A DNA stretch of 64,000 nucleotides from Cryptomeria japonica (lineage: Eukaryota; Streptophyta; Pinopsida; Cupressales; Cupressaceae). Numbering within the stretch: position 1 is the stretch's first letter; every line of letters begins with the position of its first letter. Under the pieces are notes generated by a model, which saw only the letters and a list, made by a program, of their open reading frames with translations, was not told the origin of the DNA and searched no databases. Shown piece by piece: positions 35,585 to 45,755 of this stretch. Location: assembly GCF_030272615.1 (NCBI RefSeq), contig NC_081410.1:192655619-192719618 (forward strand), written 5' to 3'. The position numbers and the translations under genes were made by a program.

Positions 35585-35990
35585 GATGATGATGGATTAG
35601 ATTTGATTAGATTTGGATTGGATTTTGATTGGAATTGATTTGATTGGATTGGTTGATTGATTGGATGGAATGGATTGAATTGTATTAGATTAGATTAGAT
35701 TAGATTAGATTAGACTAGACTAGATTGGATTGAATTGGATTGAATTGGATTAGATTAGGTTGGATTTGATTGGATTGGATTAGGTTGGATTTGATTGGAT
35801 TAGATTGGATTGGATTGGATTGGATTAGGTTGGATTGAATTGGATTGGATTGGATTGAATTGGATTGGATTGGATTTGGATTTGGATTGGATTTGGATTG
35901 GATTAGATTGGATTGGATTGGATTTGATTGGATTGGATTTGATTGGATTGGATTAGATTAGATTGGTTGGATTGGATTGAATTGGATTGG
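35585..35990. repeat. (GGATT)n microsatellite in element E
   Basis: About 400 bases of GGATT pentamers with GGATTA and GGATTT variants. Minus-strand frames such as SNPIQSNQIQ are products of the repeat, not genes. Confidence 0.85.
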
Positions 35991-36199
35991 AAGATGGATG
36001 GATTTGATTGATTGAAATTTTGGAGTTTTGATTGGACTAGAGGAAGAATGAATATTAGTTGAGGAAGGATGATTGTTTGAATGGATGAAAGTGGATTGGG
36101 AATTGGAGAATTTCTTGGATAGATAGAGATGGATGACAAGATGGAATTTGGAAAGAGGGATGGACTTGGCAAGAGATGTCAAGTAAAGAAAATACAATG

Positions 36200-37380
36200 G
36201 TCAAAAGAAGTTAGACTCAAAAGACACTCAAGCTCCTTCATAACATATCCTATGGTGAGAAAAGACAATAGTCAATGGATCCCAATTGGTTTCCCAGCTA
36301 CGCTTACCCAAAGCGGACACTTAGATGCTTGACCCCACTGGCTCCCCTCCGCGGCACTCACTTCTTCGGGGCAGCCAAGCATCAATTCCCATGAAAAATC
36401 CTCATGGAAAACTTTGTGTCTCTACAAATGGCCATAAAAATATGGGCGGCTTCGGAGGTCTAACCTCCTGCACCAATGATTAGAAGGTTTTTGGCCAATA
36501 TGCACAAGGTGTTTAGTATGGCTTCCCATTAGGAGCTACCCTTCACAGTTGCACAAGCGCAATTGAGGCCTATAGTCCAACGAAGCACCAAGAACTTAGT
36601 AGTCATGCAAGCGTGATTGAGATCTCTAGGATCCTACTAAGCACCCAATGTGAGAGTGAACTCTCATATAGCCCCAACCATTGACCCTTTCGTAGTCAAT
36701 GGCCTATTTATTATAGTGAGTTGGGAACCCCAGGTCAGGGTGTACTCACTTGGGTTGTTCCCCTCTTACCTTCTCAAAGAGAAAATTGGGAGGGCAGGCC
36801 CGCTAAGGATAAGCATGCAACAAACAAGAAAAGGTTTGAGGGTCAGGATTTCTGATTGTCTATGCAGACAAGAGCATATTCTCCTACCTCTACACTTTCT
36901 TCAAAAACAAAAAGCAAGAGTTATTTTACCCCTTAAAATCTAGGTGCCTAGAATAAAAAGATTAAGAAATACACAATGTTTAGTCGGATTTCCTTAGGCA
37001 ACCTGCAAAAAAGTGGATTAGTAATTTTTGTGATAATCGACCTTGGGCATTCGAAATTAAAAAAAAGATGCAAACACAAGAGGATTAGCCCAAAAAAAAT
37101 ATTGCAAAATCAGTTTTCTTATTATTTTCTAAGTAATTTAAAAAAAACTTCGATAAAAACAGATTTTATATGGTAAAATTATGGAAATCTAAAGTTCAAA
37201 AAGAAGGGTTAACTTTGCACATGTTAAAATATTGTTTGAAAATAGATATGAAAAATCTAAAAAAAATCCATTTTAGATCTTTGAATCGCCTTTTCAACGC
37301 ATTTTGAATTTTTAAAATCTGACACGCGAACAAAAAGTTATGCCCATTTTATGAAAACTAGTTTTTTCATGCACTGAACC
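36200..37380. other. Non-repetitive interior of element E
   Basis: This is more complex sequence, with GC-rich patches at 36290-36370, and no open reading frame that I recognise. The frame at 36650-36943 has no family features. It could be the part of the internal region needed in cis. Confidence 0.35.
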
Positions 37381-37835
37381 CATGACGCTCGCGATGTTTT
37401 GTAGTCACTCGCGCTAATTTAGAGGTGCTCGCGCTGAAGCACATGCGCAAGAATTGTTTTATAGTTTTTATGATTTTTTGACTATGCGCATGCATTTTGG
37501 CACGAGCGCAGGCGCTGTTTCACCTGCGCACGCGCTATTTAACAGTTTTAATGAAAAATTTGAATTTTTTTACCAAATGTGCATGTTGATTCCTAGTCAG
37601 ACACGCTAATTCATGAGAAAACGTGCTAATTCATGAGAAGACATGCTAATTGACCAAAAACTACATAAAAGGTGCCAGAAAAATTTAAATTTTGAATTGC
37701 CCACGCCAAACCAATGAGACAGACGCACTGACGTGCGGACGAATGCACTGAATCGACAATCTGTGATCTAAAAACACTTCAAACTCACAAAAACGTTAAA
37801 AATAGGGATGTGGGTCCCACCCGGGCATGCCAAAA
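37381..37835 (-). promoter_or_regulatory. Leader of element E with short repeats and primer site
   Basis: Repeated CTCGCG and TGCGCA-type words lie at 37385-37540. A 20-base tandem repeat (ACACGCTAATTCATGAGAAA and variants) covers 37601-37650. The primer-binding-like site TTTTGGCATGCCCGGGTG, read on -, ends at 37835 against the LTR. The region would be the 5' leader of the minus-strand transcript. Confidence 0.55.
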
Positions 37836-38811
37836 TGAAGAGGGGAAAAGCCAGCAAGGTGGATTCAAGTGGTTAGTGTACAAACAAAAGACTAAAAGAG
37901 ATTAAAACATAAAACATGCATAAAACCACATAAAAATATGAAAATAATGCTTATACCTTGCTATCTTTACCTCTCCCTCGGATTGAGCTTGATGAAGCGA
38001 AGGCGCCCCTTGATGATGATCCACTTGATTTTGGATGTGGAATGCTCTCCTTTGTGCTCAACAAGGTGGATTGAAGGATTTGATAGGATTGGATTTGAAT
38101 GATGGATTAAGGATTTGATAGATTTGAGGGAGGATTAGAAGATGATGAGAGAAGAAATAGGCGGCATGACAATGCATGAGAAGTGGATGATTTGTGAGGA
38201 GAATAAGCTCCAATTTATAGATTGGAGAAGGCCAATGGAGGGCCAAGATTGATTTGATTATGAAGGGTTGAAATTGATTTGAGATAGAAGGCATGGATCA
38301 AGGGTGCCTTGGGAAAATAAATAGGAATATAAAATTCCTTTGGAAAAAAGGGGGGACAAATTTGAATTTCAAACATGAGGAATTAAAAATTCCAAAATAA
38401 GGATGCATTGAAGGATTCAAAGAAATTTGAATTTCTTTGAGAGGCTCAATGTTAATGTGACATGAGTGGGAATTAAAAATTGAGGGATAATGATAAGCAT
38501 GATTATGAAAGATTCTAGAAGGATTAATTAGGTTGAGTGGGATTAGGAAAAGTGATTTGTAGGAATCACATGACTAGATTAATTAATTAAAATTAATTAA
38601 CTGAGTGGGTTTAGAGGAAATGATTATTGAGATGACTTTAGAAGAATAAGAGAATAATTTATTTATTTGATAAATTAATTATTGGACAATAGTGACATGA
38701 TTAATTAAACTATATTTAATTGATTCTAGGAGGAATAAGGATAACACAATTAAATTAATTAATTATGTTGATAGGCTTAAATTAATTAAATATTAATTTT
38801 AGGTGTCTACA
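37836..38811 (-). repeat. Element E LTR (5' on the minus strand)
   Basis: It matches 30563-31524, with TG..CA ends and a few small length differences. Confidence 0.9.
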
Positions 38812-39154
38812 AGTATGACTATGATATTGATATCATCGATCCATGTTATTATATGACATGTTCATAAAGGTACTTGAGAGATAGCATAATTAATGTATAG
38901 CAATCATATTGGAACAACTTAGGTCTTTTGTTTGAATTTTTGAATGCTTAGTGTGATTATGTTACTGTGTTTAGATATTATTTTTAATAGTAGTATCTTA
39001 TTAGTATTATAGCCAATAACCCATCACTTATTATAGTATCTGGAAGTAAATTTATTAGTAATATGAATAATTATCCTTGGTGTATCTAATGCTATCAAGA
39101 ATAGATCCTTGACCTTAGTGATTATGTGAAAATGATATTAAGGAAGGACATGAT
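38812..39154. other. Unassigned AT-rich spacer
   Basis: About 340 bases between element E and the giant transposon. I see nothing in it. Confidence 0.5.
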
Positions 39155-39158
39155 TTTC
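39155..39158. repeat. Likely target duplication of the giant transposon, left
   Basis: TTTC here is repeated at 54248-54251, directly outside the two inverted ends. Confidence 0.55.
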
Positions 39159-39188
39159 GGGTATGTGTAGGATTATGGTGTGCCAAAA
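39159..39188 (+). repeat. Left terminal inverted repeat
   Basis: It starts GGGTATGTG and contains AGGATTATGG and GCCAAAA. It pairs with 54219-54247. Confidence 0.6.
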
Positions 39189-40156
39189 CAGGCCCCTTAA
39201 GTGGCAATGAAATTTCAGAAAATCAGAGCTATGCAACTTGACATGAAAATTTGAATAAGTTGTGAACATTATTTTTAAAATATGTAAGAAGAGAATCTAT
39301 AGAAAATTGAATGTAGTCTCTAAGATACTAGTTATTTTTTGGAAAAAAACATCCCTATTTGATGAAAATTTCAAATTTCAACGCAGTGGTACTAAAATTT
39401 TAGGAAAAATATAAGAAGTAGGCGTATGCCTGACCACCCTAATCACAATCAAATCATAATATTTTTTAATAATATTTATAATATAAGTATTAGACTCATG
39501 TTCGGATGTGACACATATTTTTTATAATTTTTATAAAGTAAATAATTATTTATGAATTGTTTACTACAACTTTTTAGAAATTTAGAAACTCCTACATCTA
39601 ACCACTTTAACTTGGTCAAAACCTTATGAATTTGTTTTTTTTTAATGTTTCCCTATAGTAGACGAAACATAGGATGTGATGCATGTTTCGGATTCAAAAA
39701 ATGTTATATCGTTTGAAAGTTATGGGTGTTTTTCAATCAGTCTATCAATCAGGACTATTGTCAGAATTCAATTAGAAAATAAATAATAATTATTTATTAA
39801 AGTTGAAATAAGACAAGCCTTATATTGTTGGAAAGGTGAGAACGTCCTTAAAAAACCCTCTTCGTTTTATCAATTTTGGCTACAAAAAAAGTCGTTAGCC
39901 ACCAGTGTAAAGTTTGGAAAATCAAGGAATACTGAAAACACATTTTTTTAGTTGACTTTCCAGGCTTGTCACTTCCAAGACAAATCCCAAATCATTCCCA
40001 AGCCAAAATTTGAAAATTTTACAACAAAAATCAGATATCCGATTTTAATAAGTATATTCACTACCTAAATTTGCACATAATTAATCTATTATTTATTAAT
40101 ATATTAATATATGATACTTTAATATATTAGTTTATAAATAAATTAGTATATGATAT
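39189..40156. other. Left subterminal region
   Basis: AT-rich, non-coding. It contains the palindrome AAAATCAGATATCCGATTTT at about 40028-40047, a word repeated near the right end, and AT palindromes such as TATTAATATATTAATATA at 40090-40115. Confidence 0.5.
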
Positions 40157-40194
40157 TGGGGAGAGGGAGAGGGAGAGGGAGAGGGAGGAGTGGG

Positions 40195-40239
<45 letters not shown>

Positions 40240-40336
40240 GGGGGGAGAGAGAAAGAGGGAGGGAGAGGGGCGAGGGGGAAGGGGGAAGGGAGGGAGAGAG
40301 GGGGGAAGGGAGAGAGAGATAAAGATATTAGCAGAA

Positions 40337-40387
<51 letters not shown>

Positions 40388-40452
40388 AAGGGAGAGAGAG
40401 ATTAGGGGAGGGGGAGAGAGAGAGATCAGGAGAAAGGCGGAGAGAGATAGAT
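40157..40452. repeat. (GA)n / (GGGAGA)n purine tract
   Basis: Almost 300 bases of nearly pure purine on +. Plus-strand frames rich in Arg and Glu are artefacts. It mirrors the (CT)n tract at 45311-45423. Confidence 0.9.
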
Positions 40453-41795
40453 TAAGACATCAAATTGTGTCATTATAGGTCATATGGTGTCCTAAGGGAT
40501 CGTAGGACACAATATGACCCCTTAGGACACCATAGGACCCATAGAGACCCAATATGGTGTCATAAGGGATCATATTGTGTCCTAAGGGGTCAAATGATGT
40601 CTGAAAGGGGTCATATGATACTATATGAGCCATTAGAACACAATATTACCCTTAACGACACAATTTGGTGTCTTAAGGGGTCATATGGTGTCCTAAGGGG
40701 TCGTAAGAAACAATATGACCCCTTACAACACCATAGGACCCACAATGACCCAATATGGTGTCTTAAGGAGTCATATGATGTCCTAAGGGGTCGTAGGACA
40801 CAATATGACCCCTTAGGACACCATACAACCCATAACGACCCAATATGGTATCATAAGGGCTCATATATTGTCCTTAGGGGTCATATGGTGTTCTTAGGAC
40901 ACAATATGACCCATAATGACACAATTTGGTGTTGTAAGGGGCCATATGGTGTCCCATGACCACTTAGGACACCATATGACCAGGTCCTATGGTGTTCATA
41001 TGGGTCATACAGTGTCCTTCGACCCCTTAGGATATCATATGACCCCTTGAGACACAAAATTATGTCGTTAGGGGTCATATGGTATCCTAAGGGGTCGTAG
41101 GACACAATATTACCCCTTAGGACACCATATGACCCATTAAGACACCAAATTGTTTCGTTAGGAGTCATATGGTGTCCTAATGGGTCGTACGACATAATAT
41201 GACCCCTTAGGACACCATAGGACCCATAACAACCCCTTAGTACACCATATGACCCCTAACAACATAATTTGGTGTCTTAAGGGGTCATATGGTGTCCTAA
41301 GGGGTTGTAGGACATAATATGACCCCTATGGACACCATAGGATCCATAACGACCCAATATGGTGTCATAAAAGGTCAGATGTTGTCCTTAGGGATCATAT
41401 AGTGTCCTACAACCCCTTAGGACACCATATGACCCCTTAGGACACTATATGACCCCTAACAACACCATATGACCCCTTAGGACACTATAGGACCCATAAT
41501 GACCCAATATGGTGTCTTAAGGGGTCATATGGTGTCCTAACGGGTTGTAGGACACAATATGACCCCTTAGGACACCATAGGACCCATAATGACCCAATAT
41601 GGTGTCATAAGGGGTCATATGTTTTCCTTAGGGGTCATATGGTGTCTCATGACCTCTTAGGACCCAATATGATCCATAACAACATAATTTGTTGTCTTAA
41701 GGGGTCATATGGTTTCGCATTACCCCTTAGGACACCATATGACCCCTAACAACACCTTATGGTGTCATAAGAGGTCCTATGGTATCAATAGGGGT

Positions 41796-41800
41796 GATAT
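41796..41800. repeat. TRIM target duplication, left
   Basis: GATAT here compares with CATAT at 42135-42139. The array consensus at this place is CATAT. Confidence 0.65.
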
Positions 41801-41935
41801 TGTTGAGACATGGACCAGCTAGGAATCGAACCTAGGACCTTCCATACACTGCTGGAGTGCTCTACCACTGAGCTACTGGCCCTTCTTGGACTAGTCCATC
41901 GTTGGTCTAGGTGTGGCTTATTTCCAACACCAACA
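41801..41935 (-). repeat. TRIM LTR (3' on the minus strand)
   Basis: 135 bases, near-identical to 42000-42134, with TG..CA ends. Confidence 0.85.
41812..41882 (-). other. tRNA-like sequence in the TRIM LTR, copy 1
   Basis: Read on -, it folds as a tRNA. The acceptor stem pairs GGGCCAG with CTGGTCC (one G-U), the D arm is GCTC-AGTGGTA-GAGC, and the T arm is CTAGG-TTCGATT-CCTAG. Box A (TAGCTCAGTGGTAGAGC) and box B (GGTTCGATTCC) are intact. The length of 71 bases and the spacing are correct, but the anticodon stem (CTCCA with ATGGA) pairs poorly. I therefore call it a tRNA-derived element, perhaps an internal polymerase III promoter, not a tRNA gene. Confidence 0.75.
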
Positions 41936-41999
41936 CCCCCCCTTAAGCCACACCTCTTGTGTGCTTAGGGCTCCTAGCTTGGACCTGGCTTTGATACCA

Positions 42000-42134
42000 T
42001 GTTGAGACATGGACCAGCTAGGACTCAAACCTAGGACCTTCCATACACTGCTGGAGTGCTCTACCACTGAACTACTGGCCCTTCTTGGACTAGTCCATCA
42101 TTGGTCCAGGTGTGGCTTATTTCCAACACCAACA
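42000..42134 (-). repeat. TRIM LTR (5' on the minus strand)
   Basis: 135 bases. The primer-binding site TGGTATCAA lies directly inside it (41999 downward). Confidence 0.85.
42011..42081 (-). other. tRNA-like sequence in the TRIM LTR, copy 2
   Basis: The same as 41812-41882 with few changes. One weakens box B (GGTTTGAGTCC) and one alters the D stem (GTTC for GCTC). It is therefore more decayed than copy 1. Confidence 0.7.
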
Positions 42135-45100
42135 CATATGATGTCCTACGACCCCTTAGGACACAATATGACCCCTTAAGACACCAAATTGTGTTGTTAG
42201 GGGTCATATTATGTCCTAAGGGGTTGTAGGAGACAATATGGCCCCTTAAGACACCATATGACCCATTAAGACACCAAATTGCATCATTAGGGGTCATATG
42301 GTGTCCTAAGTGGTCGTAGGACATAATATGACCCGTTAGGACACTATAGGACCCATAATGACCCAATATGGTGTCATAAGGGGTCATATGTTGTCCTTAG
42401 GGATCATATTGTGTCCTATGACCCCTTAGGACACCATATGACCCCTAACAACACAATTGGGTGTCTTAAGGGGTCATATGGTGTCCTAAGGGGTCGTAGG
42501 ACATAATATGGCCCCTATAGACACCATAGGACCCATAACGACCCAATATGATGTCATAAGAAGTTGTATGTTGTCGTTAGGGGTCACATGGTATCCTACA
42601 ATGCCTTAGGAGACCATATGACCCCTTAGGACACTATATGACCCCTAACAACACCATATGGCCCCTTACTACACCATAGGACCCATAATGACCCAATATG
42701 GTGTCTTCAGGGATCATATGATGTCCTAAGGGGTCGTAGGACACAATATGACCCCTTAGGATGCCATAGGACCCATAAGGACCCAATATGGTATCATAAA
42801 GGGTAGTATGTAGTCCTTAAGGGTCATATGGTGTCTCATGACCCCTTAGGACACAATATAACCCATAACAATATGATTTGGTATCGTAAGGGGTCATATG
42901 GTGTCCCATGACCCCTTAGGAGACCATATGACCCCTAACAACACCATATGGTGTTATGAGGGGTCATATGGTGTCCTACGACCCCTTAGGACATAATATG
43001 ACCTCTTAAGACACCAAATGTGTCGTTAGGGGTCATATGGTGTCCTAAGGGGTCATAGGACACAATATGACCCCTTAGGACACCATATGACCCAAAAAAA
43101 CACCAAATTATGTTGTTAGGGGTCATCTAGTGTTCTAAGGGTTTGTAGGACACAATATGACCCGTTAGGACACCATAGGACCCATAACAATCTAGTATGG
43201 TGTTATAAGGGGTCATATGTTGTTCTTAGGGGTCATATTGTGTCCAACGACCCCTTAGGACACCATAAGACCCCTAACGACACAATTGGGTGTCTTAAGG
43301 AGTCATATGGTGTCCTAAGGGGTCATAGGACATAATATGACCCCTATGGACACCATAGGACCCATAAAAAACCAATATAGTGTCATAAGAGGTCGTATGT
43401 TGTCCTTAGGGGTCATATGGTGTCCTATGACCCCTTAGGACACCATATAACCCCTAGAAACCCCATATGACCCCTTAGGACACCATAGGACCCATAATGA
43501 TCCAATATGGTGTCTTAAGGGGTCATATGGTGTCCTAAGGGGTCGTAGGACACAATATGAACCCTTAGGACACCATAGGACCCATAACAACCCAATATGG
43601 TCTTATAAGGGGTCATATGTTGTACTTAGGTATCAAATTATGTCCTACGACCCCTTAGGACACTATAGAACCCATAACAACCCAATATGGTGTCATAAGG
43701 GGTCGTATGCTATCCTTAGGGGTCATATTGTGTCCTACGATCCCTTAGGACACCATAGGACCTATAATGACCCAATATGGTGTCATAAGGGGTCGTATAT
43801 TGTCCTTAGGGGTCATATTGTGTCGTACGACCCCTTAGGACACCATATTAACCCCTAACAATGCAATTAGGTGTCTTAAGGGGTCATATGGTGTGCTAAG
43901 GAGTCATAGGACACAATATGACCCCTATGGACACCATAGGACCCATAACGACCCAATATGGTGTCATAAGAGGTTGTATGTTGTTCGTAGGGGTCATATG
44001 GTGTCCTACGACCCCTTAGGACATCATTGGACCCATAACAACACAATCTGGTGTCTTACGGGATCATATGGTGTCCTAAGGGGTCTTAGCACACAATATG
44101 ACCTCTATGGACACCATTGGACCCATAGCGACCCAATATGGTGTCATAAGGGGTTGTATGTTGTCCTTAGGGGTCATATACGATCCCTTAGGACACCATT
44201 GGACCCATAACGACACAATTTGGTGTCTTAAGGGATCATATGGTGTCCTAAGGGGTGTTAGCACACAATATGACCTCTATGGACACCATTGGACCCATAG
44301 CGACCCAGTATGGTATCATAAGGGGTTGTATGTTGTCCTTAGGGGTCATATATATATGATCCCTAAGGACAACATACAACCCCTTATGATACCATATTGG
44401 GTCACTATGGGTATATGACCCCTAGCGAGGTCATATTGTATGACCCATACAATATATGATAACATATTGGGTCGCTATGGGTATATGACAACATACAACC
44501 CCTTATGACACCATATTGGGTTGCTATGGGTCCAATGGTGTCCATAGAGGTCATATTGTATGCTAAGACCCCTTAGGACACCACATGATCCCTTAAGACA
44601 CCAAATTGTGTCGTTATGGGTCCAATGGTGTCCTAAGGGGTCGTAGGACACCATATGACCCCTAAGTACTATGACCCCTTAGGACACCATATGATCCCTT
44701 AAGACACCCAAATGTGTTGTTAGGGGTCATATGGTGTCCTAAGGGGTCATAGGACACCATATGACCCCTAAGGACAACATAGACCTCTTGTGACACCATA
44801 TTGGGTTGTTAGAGGTCATATGGTGTCCTAAGGAGTTGTAGGACACAATATGACCCCATAAGACAACATATGACCCCTTCAGACACCAAATTATGTTGTT
44901 AGGGGTCATATGGTGTCCTAAGGGGTCGTAGGACATAATATGACCCCTTAGGACACCATAGGACCAATAAAAACCCAATATGGAGTCATAAGCTATCGTA
45001 TGTTGTCTTTAGGGGTCATATTGTGTCCTACAACCCCTTAGAACATCATATGACCCCTAACGACACAATTTAGTGTCTTAAGGGGCCATATGGTGTTAAA

Positions 45101-45306
45101 GGGATCATAAGACACCATATGACCCCATTGGAAACCATAGGACCCCTTATGACTCCATATGGTGTCGTTAGGGGTGATATGGTGTCCTAAGGGGTCATAA
45201 GGGGTCATGGGACACCACATGACCCCTTAAGACACCAAATTATGTCATGATGGGTCATATTGTGTCCTAAGGGGTAATGGGACACCATATGACCCCTAAG
45301 GACAAT

Positions 45307-45310
<4 letters not shown>

Positions 45311-45378
<68 letters not shown>

Positions 45379-45423
45379 TCTCTCTCTCTCTCACTCTCCC
45401 CCTCTCCTTCTCTCTCTCTCTCT
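45311..45423. repeat. (CT)n pyrimidine tract
   Basis: About 110 bases of TC repeats, the opposite-strand mirror of the GA tract at 40157-40452. Confidence 0.95.
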
Positions 45424-45755
45424 AATATGAGTAATAAAATTTGATATCGAATTTTATCGAATATCCATTTTTTGTCATTTCCATTAATGTGGAAATTGTA
45501 ATAAAAAAAGGTGGCAACGGGAAAAAAAAATTGGGATCACAAATTTATACATTAAAATCGGATATCCAACTTTTGTAAATAAAAAAGAGCCTTTTGGGCC
45601 ATTTTGTGGATTCCAACAGCCCACAGTCTATATATTCTATTTTTTATCGACAATCAGGGGTTTTCAGATAGGTTGAGAAAAATTTGTACTTTTGAGATAT
45701 TCTTAAAGTCAAATATTATATTGTCAATCATTTAGGAGCATATTTGTGGAGGTAA
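45424..45755 (+). promoter_or_regulatory. Upstream region of the transposase-like gene
   Basis: It contains GATATCGAATTTTATCGAATATCC at 45445-45468 and AAAATCGGATATCCAAC at 45555-45571, copies of the palindromic word near the transposon ends. A TATATATTC at about 45629 could be a TATA element 125 bases before the ATG. No transcript start is known. Confidence 0.35.

Larger units (their letters stand above)
30563..38811 (-). mobile_element. LTR retroelement E without gag or pol
   Basis: Direct repeats at 30563-31524 and 37836-38811 start TGAAGAGGGG and end GGTGTCTACA on +. A polypurine tract beside the left LTR and a primer-binding-like site beside the right LTR place it on -. The 6.3-kb internal region shows no gag, protease, RT or integrase. 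It holds low-complexity and tandem repeats. This matches the class of large non-autonomous LTR elements. The LTRs are similar apart from a few small insertions and deletions. Confidence 0.85.
41801..42134 (-). mobile_element. 334-base TRIM retrotransposon with tRNA-like LTRs
   Basis: Two 135-base direct repeats (41801-41935 and 42000-42134) start TGTTGAGACA and end CCAACACCAACA on +. Only 64 bases lie between them. On - the inner region starts TGGTATCAAAGCC, the primer site for initiator methionine tRNA, and ends TGGCTTAAGGGGGGG, a polypurine tract. It has no coding capacity. Each LTR contains a tRNA-like sequence. It inserted into the array after the array formed. Confidence 0.85.
40453..45306. 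repeat. Inverted-word satellite array, 4.8 kb
   Basis: It is built from 10-base words such as GACCCCTTAG, GACACCATAT, GACCCATAAC and GACCCAATAT, and their reverse complements such as GGTGTCCTAA and GGGGTCATAT. They mostly join as 20-base units that switch strand at CATATG or CCTTAGG-type centres. A larger unit of 90 bases (four 20s plus 10) can be followed, for example at 43651-43830. Frames on both strands read as SYDPLGHHMTPNDTIW-type repeats and are not genes. A TRIM interrupts the array at 41801-42134. Confidence 0.85.

Noticed and set aside
34887-36197. Ile/Pro- and Ser/Asn-rich frames of 60-95 codons on -, and Gly-rich frames on +
   Set aside because: They are translations of GGATT and GGATTGG repeats in element E.
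40150-40455. An Arg/Glu/Gly-rich frame of 101 codons
   Set aside because: It is a direct translation of the (GA)n tract.
41812-42081. Two tRNA genes on -
   Set aside because: The anticodon stem does not pair and both copies lie inside TRIM LTRs, so they are tRNA-derived promoter-like sequences.
40465-45220. Several reading frames of 60-164 codons with SYDPLGHH-type repeats on both strands
   Set aside because: They are the satellite words read as codons. Similar peptides appear on both strands because the words alternate with their complements.
40453-45306. A CRISPR-like or telomere-like array
   Set aside because: There are no unique spacers, the words alternate strand, and the sequence is not the plant telomere repeat TTTAGGG despite CCTAAGGGG words.
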